NCBI GenBank assembly: GCA_027068235.1 | Contig: JAMOUE010000190.1 | Coordinates: forward strand, 1-9,787 | Direction of reading: 5' to 3' | Length of the DNA: 9,787 bases | DNA from: Deltaproteobacteria bacterium | Lineage (GTDB): Bacteria > Desulfobacterota > Dissulfuribacteria > Dissulfuribacterales > QOAL01 | Shown: positions 1 to 6,635 of the stretch, one piece after another | How the letters are laid out: every line of letters begins with the position of its first letter | How positions within the stretch are numbered: the first letter of the stretch is position 1 | The notes under the pieces: model-generated | Database searches by the model: none | What the model was told of the DNA's origin: nothing | The model's input: only the letters and a program-made list of their open reading frames with translations | Made by a program: the position numbers and the translations under genes

Positions 1-783
1 TTCCTTCAGACTTTTGGCCATATTGTTAAAAGATTTTGCCAGATCTCCCAATTCGTCTTTTGTGATGACCGGAATCTGATGATCGAAGTCACCGCCACCA
101 ATTGCCTCTGTACCCTTTTGAAGATATCGTATGGGCTTCTTTATGTAAATATAAAGTGCCCATGGCACAAAAAGGGCAACCACAAAGGCTATCAACATCA
201 AGATGATGGTACCATTTTTTACCTGGTTAATGACCCTTGAAGTCTCCAATGACCTGCTCTTCAAGCTGGCCTTCTGAATGACCTCTGCCTTTTGCAAAAG
301 TTCCATTAGGTGGAAGGCCAAGCCCTTGATCTCTTGCTCTCTTGCCTCATCTGAGAGATTTGGGCCATTACCCACCGTTTTTTTGCCTATTTTATTTTCG
401 TACGACAGAATGATTGTCTTCATCAATTCTAAGGTGAGTTGAAATTCCATCAAGTTTTTTTTGAGTGGCAAGGAGTCCCAAGCAAGTTCTGGCGGGAGTT
501 TTGCTTGCAGATTGGCGATAATCTGTTTGACTTGTTTTAATGAGTCTTTTTTGTGGAGGATTACAAGGCGTCTGGCCTCTGCCTCTAAGGATGGAACTAG
601 GTTTTTGGCATATTCTACAGAAGACGAGATCTCCAGGTTCCTTTTAAAATAGGTAGAAATGGTATCTTCAATTTTGTAAATGGAATAGAGTGAAAAAACA
701 CAGGGGACAATTAGAATGAATAGCAGGAATAGATACCCGGCGAGCAGTTTTTGATATAGACTAAATGGAGAAAAAATTTTCAT
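1..783 (-). CDS. Membrane sensor with HAMP domain, probable histidine kinase (N-terminal part, runs off window)
   Basis: The frame is open from ATG at 783 to the window edge (261 codons) with no stop. An in-frame TGA at 792-790 lies just upstream, so 783 is the earliest possible ATG. Shine-Dalgarno is weak. Residues 13-36 form a first membrane segment (AGYLFLLFILIVPCVFSLYS). Residues about 37-190 are an extracytoplasmic, mostly helical, charged region with no recognisable ligand fold, perhaps a four-helix bundle. Residues 191-214 are the second membrane segment. From 215 onward a clear HAMP linker follows, with KKPI, GDFDHQIPV and KDELGDLAKSFNNMAKSL. This order is typical of sensor histidine kinases. 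The kinase core (H-box, ATPase) would lie outside the window, so a chemoreceptor cannot be excluded. The divergent NtrC-type regulator 80 bp away favours a kinase partner; that pairing is inferred. Confidence 0.8.
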   Translation of the reverse strand, partial: MKIFSPFSLYQKLLAGYLFLLFILIVPCVFSLYSIYKIEDTISTYFKRNLEISSSVEYAKNLVPSLEAEARRLVILHKKDSLKQVKQIIANLQAKLPPELAWDSLPLKKNLMEFQLTLELMKTIILSYENKIGKKTVGNGPNLSDEAREQEIKGLAFHLMELLQKAEVIQKASLKSRSLETSRVINQVKNGTIILMLIAFVVALFVPWALYIYIKKPIRYLQKGTEAIGGGDFDHQIPVITKDELGDLAKSFNNMAKSLKE

Positions 784-863
784 TTTGTTTCATTATTGGT
801 CTGGACCAGAGTTGCCATATTTAATTTATATGAATCTCTAGGAATTACCATAAGGTTACACAT
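784..863. promoter_or_regulatory. Divergent intergenic region with an 11-bp palindrome
   Basis: This 80-bp, AT-rich gap separates the divergent sensor and regulator genes and must hold both promoters. It contains the perfect odd palindrome TCTGGACCAGA at 800-810, a plausible dimer-binding site for a regulator of either gene. I could not assign convincing -35/-10 boxes or a sigma-54 (-24/-12) element in either direction. A modest Shine-Dalgarno (TAAGG, 851-855) precedes the rightward gene. Confidence 0.4.
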
Positions 864-2312
864 ATGACAAAGGAAAATAGTAACAAAAAAATAATTCGCA
901 AGTCAAAGGCAAGAATATTGTTGGTGGATGACGAAGAAAGCATCCTCGAAGTTATGAAAATGAGGTTGGAGCTTCTTGGCTATGAGGTAATATCAACCCT
1001 TGATCCCAATGAGGCATTGGATATCTTCACTGAGAACCCCGATATAGAAATACTTCTGACCGATCAGCGTATGGACATATTGAGCGGTCAGGAGCTAATG
1101 TCCAAGTGCCTTGAGATAAATCCATTTTTACAGACCATAATCTTTACTGCATACGGCACCATCGAGCAGGCTGTCGAGGCCATGAAGGCAGGGGCCTTCT
1201 CCTATGTGACAAAGCCTGTTGATCCAGATGAGCTTGAGATAAAGGTGGAACAGGCCCTTGAGAAAAGGGCGTTGTTGAAAAAGGTTCACGATTTCGAAGG
1301 GTTGATAGATGACAAGAAGAGCGAATTTTCAGGAATAATAGGAAAAAGCTCAAAGATGAAATCGATCTTCAAGCAGATTTTACAGGTTGCTCCAACCGAT
1401 ATAACCGTGAGCATCTTTGGAGAGTCTGGAACAGGTAAAGAGCTTGTTGCCCGGGCGATTCATCTTCATAGCACCAGGTCAAATGGGCCTTTTATCGCCG
1501 TTAACTGTGCAGCCATCCCAGAATCACTGCTTGAAGATGAACTTTTTGGCCATGTAAGGGGTGCCTTTACATCTGCTGTCAATTCAAAAAATGGTGTCTT
1601 CGCCTCTGCTGACACTGGAACCCTGTTTCTTGATGAAGTGGGAGAGATGGCAGAGTCTATGCATGCCAAACTCTTGAGAGTGCTTGAGACAGGAGAAGTC
1701 AAACCCCTTGGCAGTGATAAGGTGAGAAAGGTTGATGTCAGGCTGATTGTGGCAACCAAACAAGATCTTAAAAAGATGGTTGCTGAAGGTAAATTCCGTG
1801 AAGACCTGTTTTACAGGATTCATGTGGTGCCAATACATATGCCGCCGCTTCGTGAAAGAAAACGGGATATTCCTCTTCTTTTCGGCCATTTTCTGCAAAA
1901 GGCCATGCAGAAGACCAAGAAACAGATAAGCTGGATAGACGAAGATCTCCTTGAGGCCTTCAAGCTCTACGACTGGCCAGGTAATGTTAGGGAGCTTGAG
2001 AATATGGTTGACTTTCTTGTGGCCATATCCCAAGAAGATATCCTTAGCGCCCAGTTACTTTCGTCAACACCTCTTGCAGAGTTTTCTTCAAAGCCTCCAG
2101 TTAAACCTTTGAAGGAGGCCAGGTATGAATTTACCAGAAAATACCTTGAAGACCTTTTGAAGTTGACAAAGGGTAATATCAGTCTTGCTGCCAAACACGC
2201 AGGTTATTACAGGGCAGACTTTTACAAACTGCTTGAAAGGCACGGCTTGGATGCAGCCTCGTTCAGGAAAAAAGCCAGAAAGATCAAGCCAGAAGAGCTT
2301 TCAGCCTTGTAA
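864..2312 (+). CDS. NtrC-family sigma-54-dependent response regulator
   Basis: The 482-residue protein has the full three-domain NtrC plan. The receiver domain (about 17-135) has acidic D22/D23, phospho-acceptor D67 in ILLTD, T95 and K117. The central AAA+ domain (about 155-385) has Walker A GESGTGKE at 186-193, Walker B GTLFLDE at 252-258, the arginine-finger stretch REDLFYR at 312-318 and WPGNVREL at 371-378. A Fis-type helix-turn-helix ends the protein (about 425-465, GNISLAAKHAGYYRADFYKLL). Known role of the family: on phosphorylation by a histidine kinase it oligomerises at an enhancer and uses ATP to open sigma-54 RNA polymerase promoters. The sigma-54 contact loop reads GAFTSA (233-238) instead of the usual GAFTGA. 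The divergent HAMP sensor is the likely kinase partner. Target genes are unknown; no good -24/-12 promoter was found in the window. ATG 864 has a TAAGG Shine-Dalgarno 8 nt upstream. Confidence 0.95.
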   Translation: MTKENSNKKIIRKSKARILLVDDEESILEVMKMRLELLGYEVISTLDPNEALDIFTENPDIEILLTDQRMDILSGQELMSKCLEINPFLQTIIFTAYGTIEQAVEAMKAGAFSYVTKPVDPDELEIKVEQALEKRALLKKVHDFEGLIDDKKSEFSGIIGKSSKMKSIFKQILQVAPTDITVSIFGESGTGKELVARAIHLHSTRSNGPFIAVNCAAIPESLLEDELFGHVRGAFTSAVNSKNGVFASADTGTLFLDEVGEMAESMHAKLLRVLETGEVKPLGSDKVRKVDVRLIVATKQDLKKMVAEGKFREDLFYRIHVVPIHMPPLRERKRDIPLLFGHFLQKAMQKTKKQISWIDEDLLEAFKLYDWPGNVRELENMVDFLVAISQEDILSAQLLSSTPLAEFSSKPPVKPLKEARYEFTRKYLEDLLKLTKGNISLAAKHAGYYRADFYKLLERHGLDAASFRKKARKIKPEELSAL

Positions 2313-2384
2313 AGGGGCTTACTGTCAAGGCGCCATCTTTATTTTGGATTAATTGATATGAATTGTTGCCAAAATCTGAAAAGG

Positions 2385-2412
2385 TTGATAGTTTGAAATG
2401 AGCTTCTATTCA
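2385..2412 (+). promoter_or_regulatory. Possible sigma-70-type promoter for the small ORF / ppsA leader
   Basis: TTGATA (2385-2390, 5 of 6 matches to the -35 consensus) is followed after 16 bp by TATTCA (2407-2412, a poor -10). Transcription would start near 2419, giving a leader of about 240 nt before ppsA. The rest of 2313-2384 shows nothing I can name. The -10 is weak, so this is only a suggestion. Confidence 0.25.
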
Positions 2413-2446
2413 TTAAAAGAGCAGAGAGCGACGATTGCTTTAGCAG

Positions 2447-2581
2447 ATGTGCAGAGGACTTTTCGTGAAATTTAAAATCAGGTTTTTTAATGCTCTAGAC
2501 GAGAAAAAGATAAAACATCTGATAAAATTGCGCATGCATCTGGTGAAGCGTGTCGGCTGCTCATGTGGAGGGTTTGCATAG
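2447..2581 (+). CDS. Small basic ORF ending in a CxC motif, possible leader peptide
   Basis: I do not recognise this gene. The frame opens after a TAG at 2441-2443 and runs to TAG at 2579-2581. Two starts are possible: ATG 2447 (44 aa, no obvious Shine-Dalgarno) or GTG 2465 (38 aa). The GTG has a good Shine-Dalgarno, AGAGGA at 2453-2458, six nt upstream, so I prefer it. The peptide is strongly basic and potentially amphipathic (DEKKIKHLIKLRMHLVKR) and ends in GCSCGGFA, a Cys-x-Cys tail followed by two glycines. The stop codon overlaps the first bases of a 15-bp hairpin. It could be a small protein with its own terminator, or a leader peptide controlling read-through into ppsA. A chance ORF remains possible at this length. 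Confidence 0.4.
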   Translation: MCRGLFVKFKIRFFNALDEKKIKHLIKLRMHLVKRVGCSCGGFA

Positions 2582-2622
2582 GCCGTTCAAGTCGAATTAA
2601 CGGACGATTTGAACGGCCTTTT
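2580..2622 (+). terminator. Terminator-like hairpin in the ppsA leader (possible attenuator)
   Basis: The left arm AGGCCGTTCAAGTCG (2580-2594) pairs with the right arm CGATTTGAACGGCCT (2605-2619). This gives a 15-bp stem with one G-U pair and a 10-nt loop; the outer 11 bp are perfect. T2619-2622 follow, then AAATTTTAA, so the U-tract is short and interrupted. The hairpin begins inside the small ORF's stop codon. It ends about 20 bp before the ppsA Shine-Dalgarno, which leaves little room for a separate ppsA promoter. Confidence 0.65.
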
Positions 2623-2642
2623 AAATTTTAATAGCTAAAATC

Positions 2643-2650
2643 TAAGGAGG
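2643..2650 (+). promoter_or_regulatory. Strong Shine-Dalgarno that decides the ppsA start
   Basis: TAAGGAGG at 2643-2650 touches the in-frame TTG at 2651, which rules that codon out as the start. GTG 2657 (6-nt spacing) and ATG 2660 (9-nt spacing) are both compatible. ATG 2660 is chosen, giving a protein that begins MSDKPFILWF. Confidence 0.75.
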
Positions 2651-2659
2651 TTGTCGGTG

Positions 2660-5095
2660 ATGAGTGATAAACCATTTATTCTGTGGTTTAATGAAATTGG
2701 AATCGAGGATGTTCCCCTTGTAGGAGGGAAAAACGCATCTCTTGGCGAAATGTATCAGCATCTTTCTCCAAAGGGTGTCAAGGTACCAAACGGTTTTGCA
2801 ATTACGGCAGAGGCCTACAAGCACCTTCTTAAGGAGGCCGGTATTGAAGCAGCCATCAGGGAGGCTCTGGCAGATCTTGATACTAGTGATATCAACAACT
2901 TGAGGGAGCGAGGGAAAAAGGTTAGAGAGATTATCCTCAATGCAAAGTTCCCAGAAGATCTGGAGGAGGAGATCAAAAAGGCCTACGCAAAGATGGAAGA
3001 AGAGTACTATCCCAATGTGGATGTGGCTGTTCGTTCATCTGCCACGGCTGAGGACCTGCCTGATGCATCATTTGCAGGTCAGCAGGAGACCTTTTTGAAC
3101 ATCACCGGCACCGATGCCCTGATTGAGGCCTGCCACAAGTGTTTTGCAAGCCTTTTTACAGACAGGGCCATTTCATACAGACATGACAAAGGCTTTGGCC
3201 ACTTTGACGTCTATCTTTCCATTGCCGTACAGAAGATGGTAAGGAGCGACAGCGCAAGTTCTGGAGTTATGTTTACCATCGACACCGAAAGCGGCTTTGA
3301 AGACGTGGTTTACATAACTGGTGCCTGGGGTCTTGGTGAAAATGTTGTGCAGGGAGCTGTCAATCCAGATGAGTTTTACGTTTTTAAACCAACCCTTAAA
3401 GAGGGTTTCAGGCCTATTGTGAGCAAACGCCTTGGTCTGAAACAGTTCAAGATGATTTATACAGACGATCCAAAAGAGCCTGTTAAAAACATTGAAACCA
3501 CACCAGAAGAGCGGCACACCTTTGTCCTTTCAGACGATGAGATACTGCAACTGGCAAAATGGGCCTGCATAATTGAGGAACACTACGGCAAGGCCATGGA
3601 CATTGAGTGGGCCAAGGATGGCGATGGTGACAAGGTTGGAACTGGTGAGCTGTTTATCGTACAGGCAAGGCCAGAGACTGTTCACTCTCAAAAGGCAACA
3701 AACTACATGGAGACCTACAAGCTCCTTGAAAAGGGAGAGCTTTTGGCCACTGGAAAGGCTGTTGGTGAAAAGATAGGCCAGGGCAAGGCCCATGTCATAA
3801 AGGATGTAAGCCAGATAACAAGCTTCAATGAAGGAGAGGTCCTTGTTACAGACATGACCGACCCAGACTGGGAGCCAATTATGAAGGTGGCATCTGCCAT
3901 TGTTACAAACAGGGGTGGTAGAACCTGCCATGCTGCAATTATCTCCAGGGAGCTTGGAATTCCATGCGTTGTTGGAACAGAAGACGGAACCGAGCGCATC
4001 CCAACAGGTGAGGATGTCACTGTATCGTGCGCAGAAGGTGAAGAAGGCAAGGTTTACAAGGGGCTTTTGAAGTATGAAGTCGAAAGGATAGACTTTGCCA
4101 ACGTTCCAAAGACAAAGACCAAGATCATGATGAACGTTGGTATCCCTGAACAGGCCTTTTCTCAGGGCAGGATTCCAAACGATGGAGTTGGCCTTGCAAG
4201 GATTGAGTTTGTCATAAATTCCCACATTGGCATCCATCCATTGGCACTCATCCACTATGAAGAGCTGAAGAAAAAGGCAGAGTCTGATGATGAAATCCGT
4301 AAGGTTGTTGAGGAGATAGATAAGAAAACAGCAGCCTATCAAGACAAATCACAGTTCTTTGTAGATACCCTGGCCCAGGGCATAGCCACCATTGCGGCAG
4401 GTTTCTATCCAAAGGATGTGATTGTTCGTATGTCCGACTTCAAGAGTAACGAATATGCCAATCTGATTGGTGGCCAGCTTTATGAACCTGATGAACACAA
4501 CCCCATGATAGGTTGGCGCGGTGCTTCCCGTTACTATGCCCCTAACTTTGAGCCAGCATTTGCCCTAGAATGTCAGGCCTTTAAAAAGGCAAGGGATGAG
4601 ATGGGGCTTACAAATGTGAAGAGCATGATACCTTTCTGCCGTACCGTTGAAGAGGGGAAAAAGGTCATTGGCATCATGGAAAAATATGGTCTCAAGCAGG
4701 GTGACAATGGGCTTGAGATCTACGTCATGTGTGAGATTCCAAGTAATGTGGTATTGGCAGATCAATTTGCAGAGGTCTTTGATGGCTTCTCCATTGGATC
4801 AAACGACCTGACCCAGTTGACCCTTGGCCTTGACAGGGATTCAGAGCTTGTTGCCCACATCTATGACGAGAGGAACGAGGCAGTAAAGCGTCTGATTCGT
4901 CAGGTTATAAATACTGCCAAGGAGATGAAAAAGAAGATTGGTATCTGTGGACAGGCTCCAAGTGACTTTCCAGATTTTGCAGCCTTTTTGGTGGAATGCG
5001 GTATAGATTCCATGAGTCTGACGCCAGATACAGCAGTCAAAACCAGGCTTCTTGTTGCGGAAAAGGAGAAAGAGCTTGGGATTAGTGAGGACTAA
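2660..5095 (+). CDS. ppsA: Phosphoenolpyruvate synthase (pyruvate, water dikinase)
   Basis: Known reaction: ATP + pyruvate + H2O gives PEP + AMP + phosphate, the cytoplasmic entry to gluconeogenesis. The 811-residue length fits the family (about 790-820). The N-terminal ATP-grasp-like domain (about 5-350) has VGGKNASLGEM near the start and RSSATAEDLPDASFAGQQ at about 126-142. The mobile phosphohistidine domain holds the GGRTCHAAIISRELGIPCVVG segment, with catalytic His near residue 424. The C-terminal PEP/pyruvate TIM barrel carries FSIGSNDLTQLTLGLDRDS and GICGQAPSD, whose Cys is near 763. The FILWFNEIGIEDVPLVGGKN opening and the GLDRDS signature separate it from pyruvate, phosphate dikinase. 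All key residues are present. It is preceded by a terminator-like hairpin in its likely leader and followed by a strong terminator, so it appears monocistronic apart from the small upstream ORF. Confidence 0.97.
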   Translation: MSDKPFILWFNEIGIEDVPLVGGKNASLGEMYQHLSPKGVKVPNGFAITAEAYKHLLKEAGIEAAIREALADLDTSDINNLRERGKKVREIILNAKFPEDLEEEIKKAYAKMEEEYYPNVDVAVRSSATAEDLPDASFAGQQETFLNITGTDALIEACHKCFASLFTDRAISYRHDKGFGHFDVYLSIAVQKMVRSDSASSGVMFTIDTESGFEDVVYITGAWGLGENVVQGAVNPDEFYVFKPTLKEGFRPIVSKRLGLKQFKMIYTDDPKEPVKNIETTPEERHTFVLSDDEILQLAKWACIIEEHYGKAMDIEWAKDGDGDKVGTGELFIVQARPETVHSQKATNYMETYKLLEKGELLATGKAVGEKIGQGKAHVIKDVSQITSFNEGEVLVTDMTDPDWEPIMKVASAIVTNRGGRTCHAAIISRELGIPCVVGTEDGTERIPTGEDVTVSCAEGEEGKVYKGLLKYEVERIDFANVPKTKTKIMMNVGIPEQAFSQGRIPNDGVGLARIEFVINSHIGIHPLALIHYEELKKKAESDDEIRKVVEEIDKKTAAYQDKSQFFVDTLAQGIATIAAGFYPKDVIVRMSDFKSNEYANLIGGQLYEPDEHNPMIGWRGASRYYAPNFEPAFALECQAFKKARDEMGLTNVKSMIPFCRTVEEGKKVIGIMEKYGLKQGDNGLEIYVMCEIPSNVVLADQFAEVFDGFSIGSNDLTQLTLGLDRDSELVAHIYDERNEAVKRLIRQVINTAKEMKKKIGICGQAPSDFPDFAAFLVECGIDSMSLTPDTAVKTRLLVAEKEKELGISED

Positions 5096-5125
5096 GATAT
5101 TACTACTAAGTAGTTAAAAGATAAT

Positions 5126-5155
5126 AAAAAAGGCGGCCAATAAGCCGCCTTTTTT
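5126..5155. terminator. Bidirectional intrinsic terminator between convergent ppsA and the oxidase operon
   Basis: AAAAAAGGCGGC (5126-5137), a 6-nt loop, then GCCGCCTTTTTT (5144-5155). The stem has a GC core with an A-tract on one side and a T-tract on the other, so it terminates transcripts from either strand. It sits 30 bp after the ppsA stop and is the only strong terminator downstream of the leftward oxidase genes. Confidence 0.92.
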
Positions 5156-5211
5156 ATTTATTGATATCGCACAAAACAACCAAAGTAAATTACTCTGCCT
5201 CACACTTATAA

Positions 5212-5363
5212 GTCATTGCGAGGAGACGCAAATGCGGTGACGAAGCAATCTTTGTTTTCGTTTTCTTAGAGAAGGCAAAGTAGCATGGGGTCGCCAAGGC
5301 GGCTATGCCGCCTTGCCATGCAGGAAGATTGCTTCCTTCAGCCCTTAGTAGTTTTGTAATGAC
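5212..5363. repeat. Intergenic palindromic repeat element, copy 1 (GTCATTGCGAG type)
   Basis: The element starts GTCATTGCGAG and ends GTAATGAC, so its ends are inverted. Both arms contain the same inner block: AGCAATC at 5244-5250 on the left and GATTGCT on the right. The centre holds a perfect 9-bp hairpin, CAAGGCGGC-TAT-GCCGCCTTG (5295-5315). This is flanked by GCATGG/CCATGC (5283-5288 and 5316-5321). No transposase is encoded, which fits a MITE- or REP-like non-autonomous element. Its left 39 bp match copy 2 (8263-8301) at 34 positions. It fills most of the 313-bp gap between ppsA and the oxidase genes; 5156-5211 and 5364-5408 show nothing else of note. No clear target-site duplication was seen. 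Confidence 0.8.
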
Positions 5364-5408
5364 AGATTTATGTCACTTTCAAATAGCCTCAGTAATAGTG
5401 ATTACTAA

Positions 5409-6632
5409 TTAGAATAGGGTGCCATTTTTTAAAGATATTACTATGCCAAGTCCGGCCACGATCACAAACCATCCGATCATGGCAGAGACGGCCTTTCTTC
5501 CAATGGACGGATCAATAATTGCAACCTCGCCAGCCTTCACCTTACCTGCCTGATAAGCAGCGATTGCTGGAAAATAGAGTACGAAAAGTCCCATGACAAA
5601 CGTTGCGAAGAACAGAATGGTGCTTGGCCAGTCGGCATTCACAGGGTAGTTGTATATGGAATAGCCAGCCTGAGACATGTGTTTCATCCTGAGGGCTTCC
5701 CTTGCGCAACACATTATAAAAATGGAGACAAACATCAATATTGCTGCTGGAATGGCCTTTTCTTGTGGCTTGTATACAGATGAGCCAATAAAGGCTGTTG
5801 TGGCCACTCCAACCACTGCGCCAATAAGGAAGAAGGGATTTCTTGCAAAGTGGAATTCACTTGGAATGAGTCCCAGCCACCAAAAGCCTGCCCCAATGGC
5901 AAGGATGGATGCCCAAAGCGCAAGCCATGCCCCTTTTTCTCCAACATACTTGAGATATGCCTGGTCATAGTCTTCCCTATCTTTGAAGTAGGAAGAATAG
6001 AGCATTAGAAACACACCTGTAACCGCAAATGATGGCAAGAGAAAATGTAGTAGCCTTCCAAACTCTATCCCATGAAATTCACCACCTGCGTAGGAAACTG
6101 TCCCTTGTGCTGACACGATCCACTCCTTCCAGTGTTGAGGCATGAGTTGTTCCATTGAGAGCATGTGTATAAAAAGTGCTGTCAGGAGAAGAAGACCTCC
6201 TGCCACCCAAGCCCAACCGGTCTTGGCCTCCATAACCTCTGCCTTTTTATTGCCAAGATAGAATCCATAGCCGGCATAGAAGGCCAAGGTGATTACAACG
6301 AGGAACATCAGGGCCCAGAATGCAGAAAGTGTGGTGGCGGTGTACCAGAACGGATCATAGATGACTTGCACAAACAATAATGGTGCTACTCCAAGAACTA
6401 TCGCTATTGACATGCCCACGGTTATCACCCTCCCAAGGGCCTTTGAGAGCCGTAGGCCGTATTCGTTCCTTTTCCACGTTTCCCATATGGCAACAAAGGT
6501 GCTTCCCACCACCAGGTTTACCATTGTTATGTGAAGGGCAAACGTAAGCACCAGGAGGAATTGAAATATTGATGGATAAAATGGGAGTCCCGCAGGGTCT
6601 CTCATGGCGTTGACATAAGTTGCAAGGTCCAT
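5409..6632 (-). CDS. Second CydA-like membrane subunit of a cytochrome bd-type oxidoreductase
   Basis: A 407-residue, very hydrophobic protein with about ten membrane helices (roughly 20-50, 68-92, 101-125, 139-159, 193-214, 233-256, 265-285, 292-309, 337-360, 380-400). It resembles CydA more than CydB. FALHITMVNLVVGSTFVAIW with H34 lines up with the E. coli CydA helix carrying H19 (haem b595 ligand). GRLLHFLLPSFAVTGVFLM with H196 resembles the helix carrying H186 (haem b558 ligand). The third helix lacks the paired glutamates of the active-site haem pocket. Other membrane-region histidines are H156, H187 and H318. The alignment is by eye from memory of E. coli CydA. It starts three bases after the upstream gene's stop, with its Shine-Dalgarno inside that gene, so it is probably translationally coupled and forms a heterodimer with it. 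Its exact cofactors and role are inferred; automatic annotation may call it hypothetical or 'cytochrome ubiquinol oxidase subunit I'. Confidence 0.75.
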   Translation of the reverse strand: MDLATYVNAMRDPAGLPFYPSIFQFLLVLTFALHITMVNLVVGSTFVAIWETWKRNEYGLRLSKALGRVITVGMSIAIVLGVAPLLFVQVIYDPFWYTATTLSAFWALMFLVVITLAFYAGYGFYLGNKKAEVMEAKTGWAWVAGGLLLLTALFIHMLSMEQLMPQHWKEWIVSAQGTVSYAGGEFHGIEFGRLLHFLLPSFAVTGVFLMLYSSYFKDREDYDQAYLKYVGEKGAWLALWASILAIGAGFWWLGLIPSEFHFARNPFFLIGAVVGVATTAFIGSSVYKPQEKAIPAAILMFVSIFIMCCAREALRMKHMSQAGYSIYNYPVNADWPSTILFFATFVMGLFVLYFPAIAAYQAGKVKAGEVAIIDPSIGRKAVSAMIGWFVIVAGLGIVISLKNGTLF

Positions 6633-6635
6633 GTT

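Noticed and set aside
461..652. 63-codon rightward ORF inside the sensor gene
   Set aside because: Opposite-strand shadow. The leftward frame has membrane segments and a HAMP domain, while this one has no supporting feature.
3530..4342. 270-codon leftward ORF inside ppsA
   Set aside because: Antisense shadow of a strongly conserved coding region; composition is not protein-like and ppsA clearly occupies the locus.
5391..5406. AGTAAT-AGTG-ATTACT hairpin just after the oxidase operon stop
   Set aside because: Only six AT-rich pairs and no T-tract on the leftward strand; the strong terminator at 5126-5155 already serves this operon.
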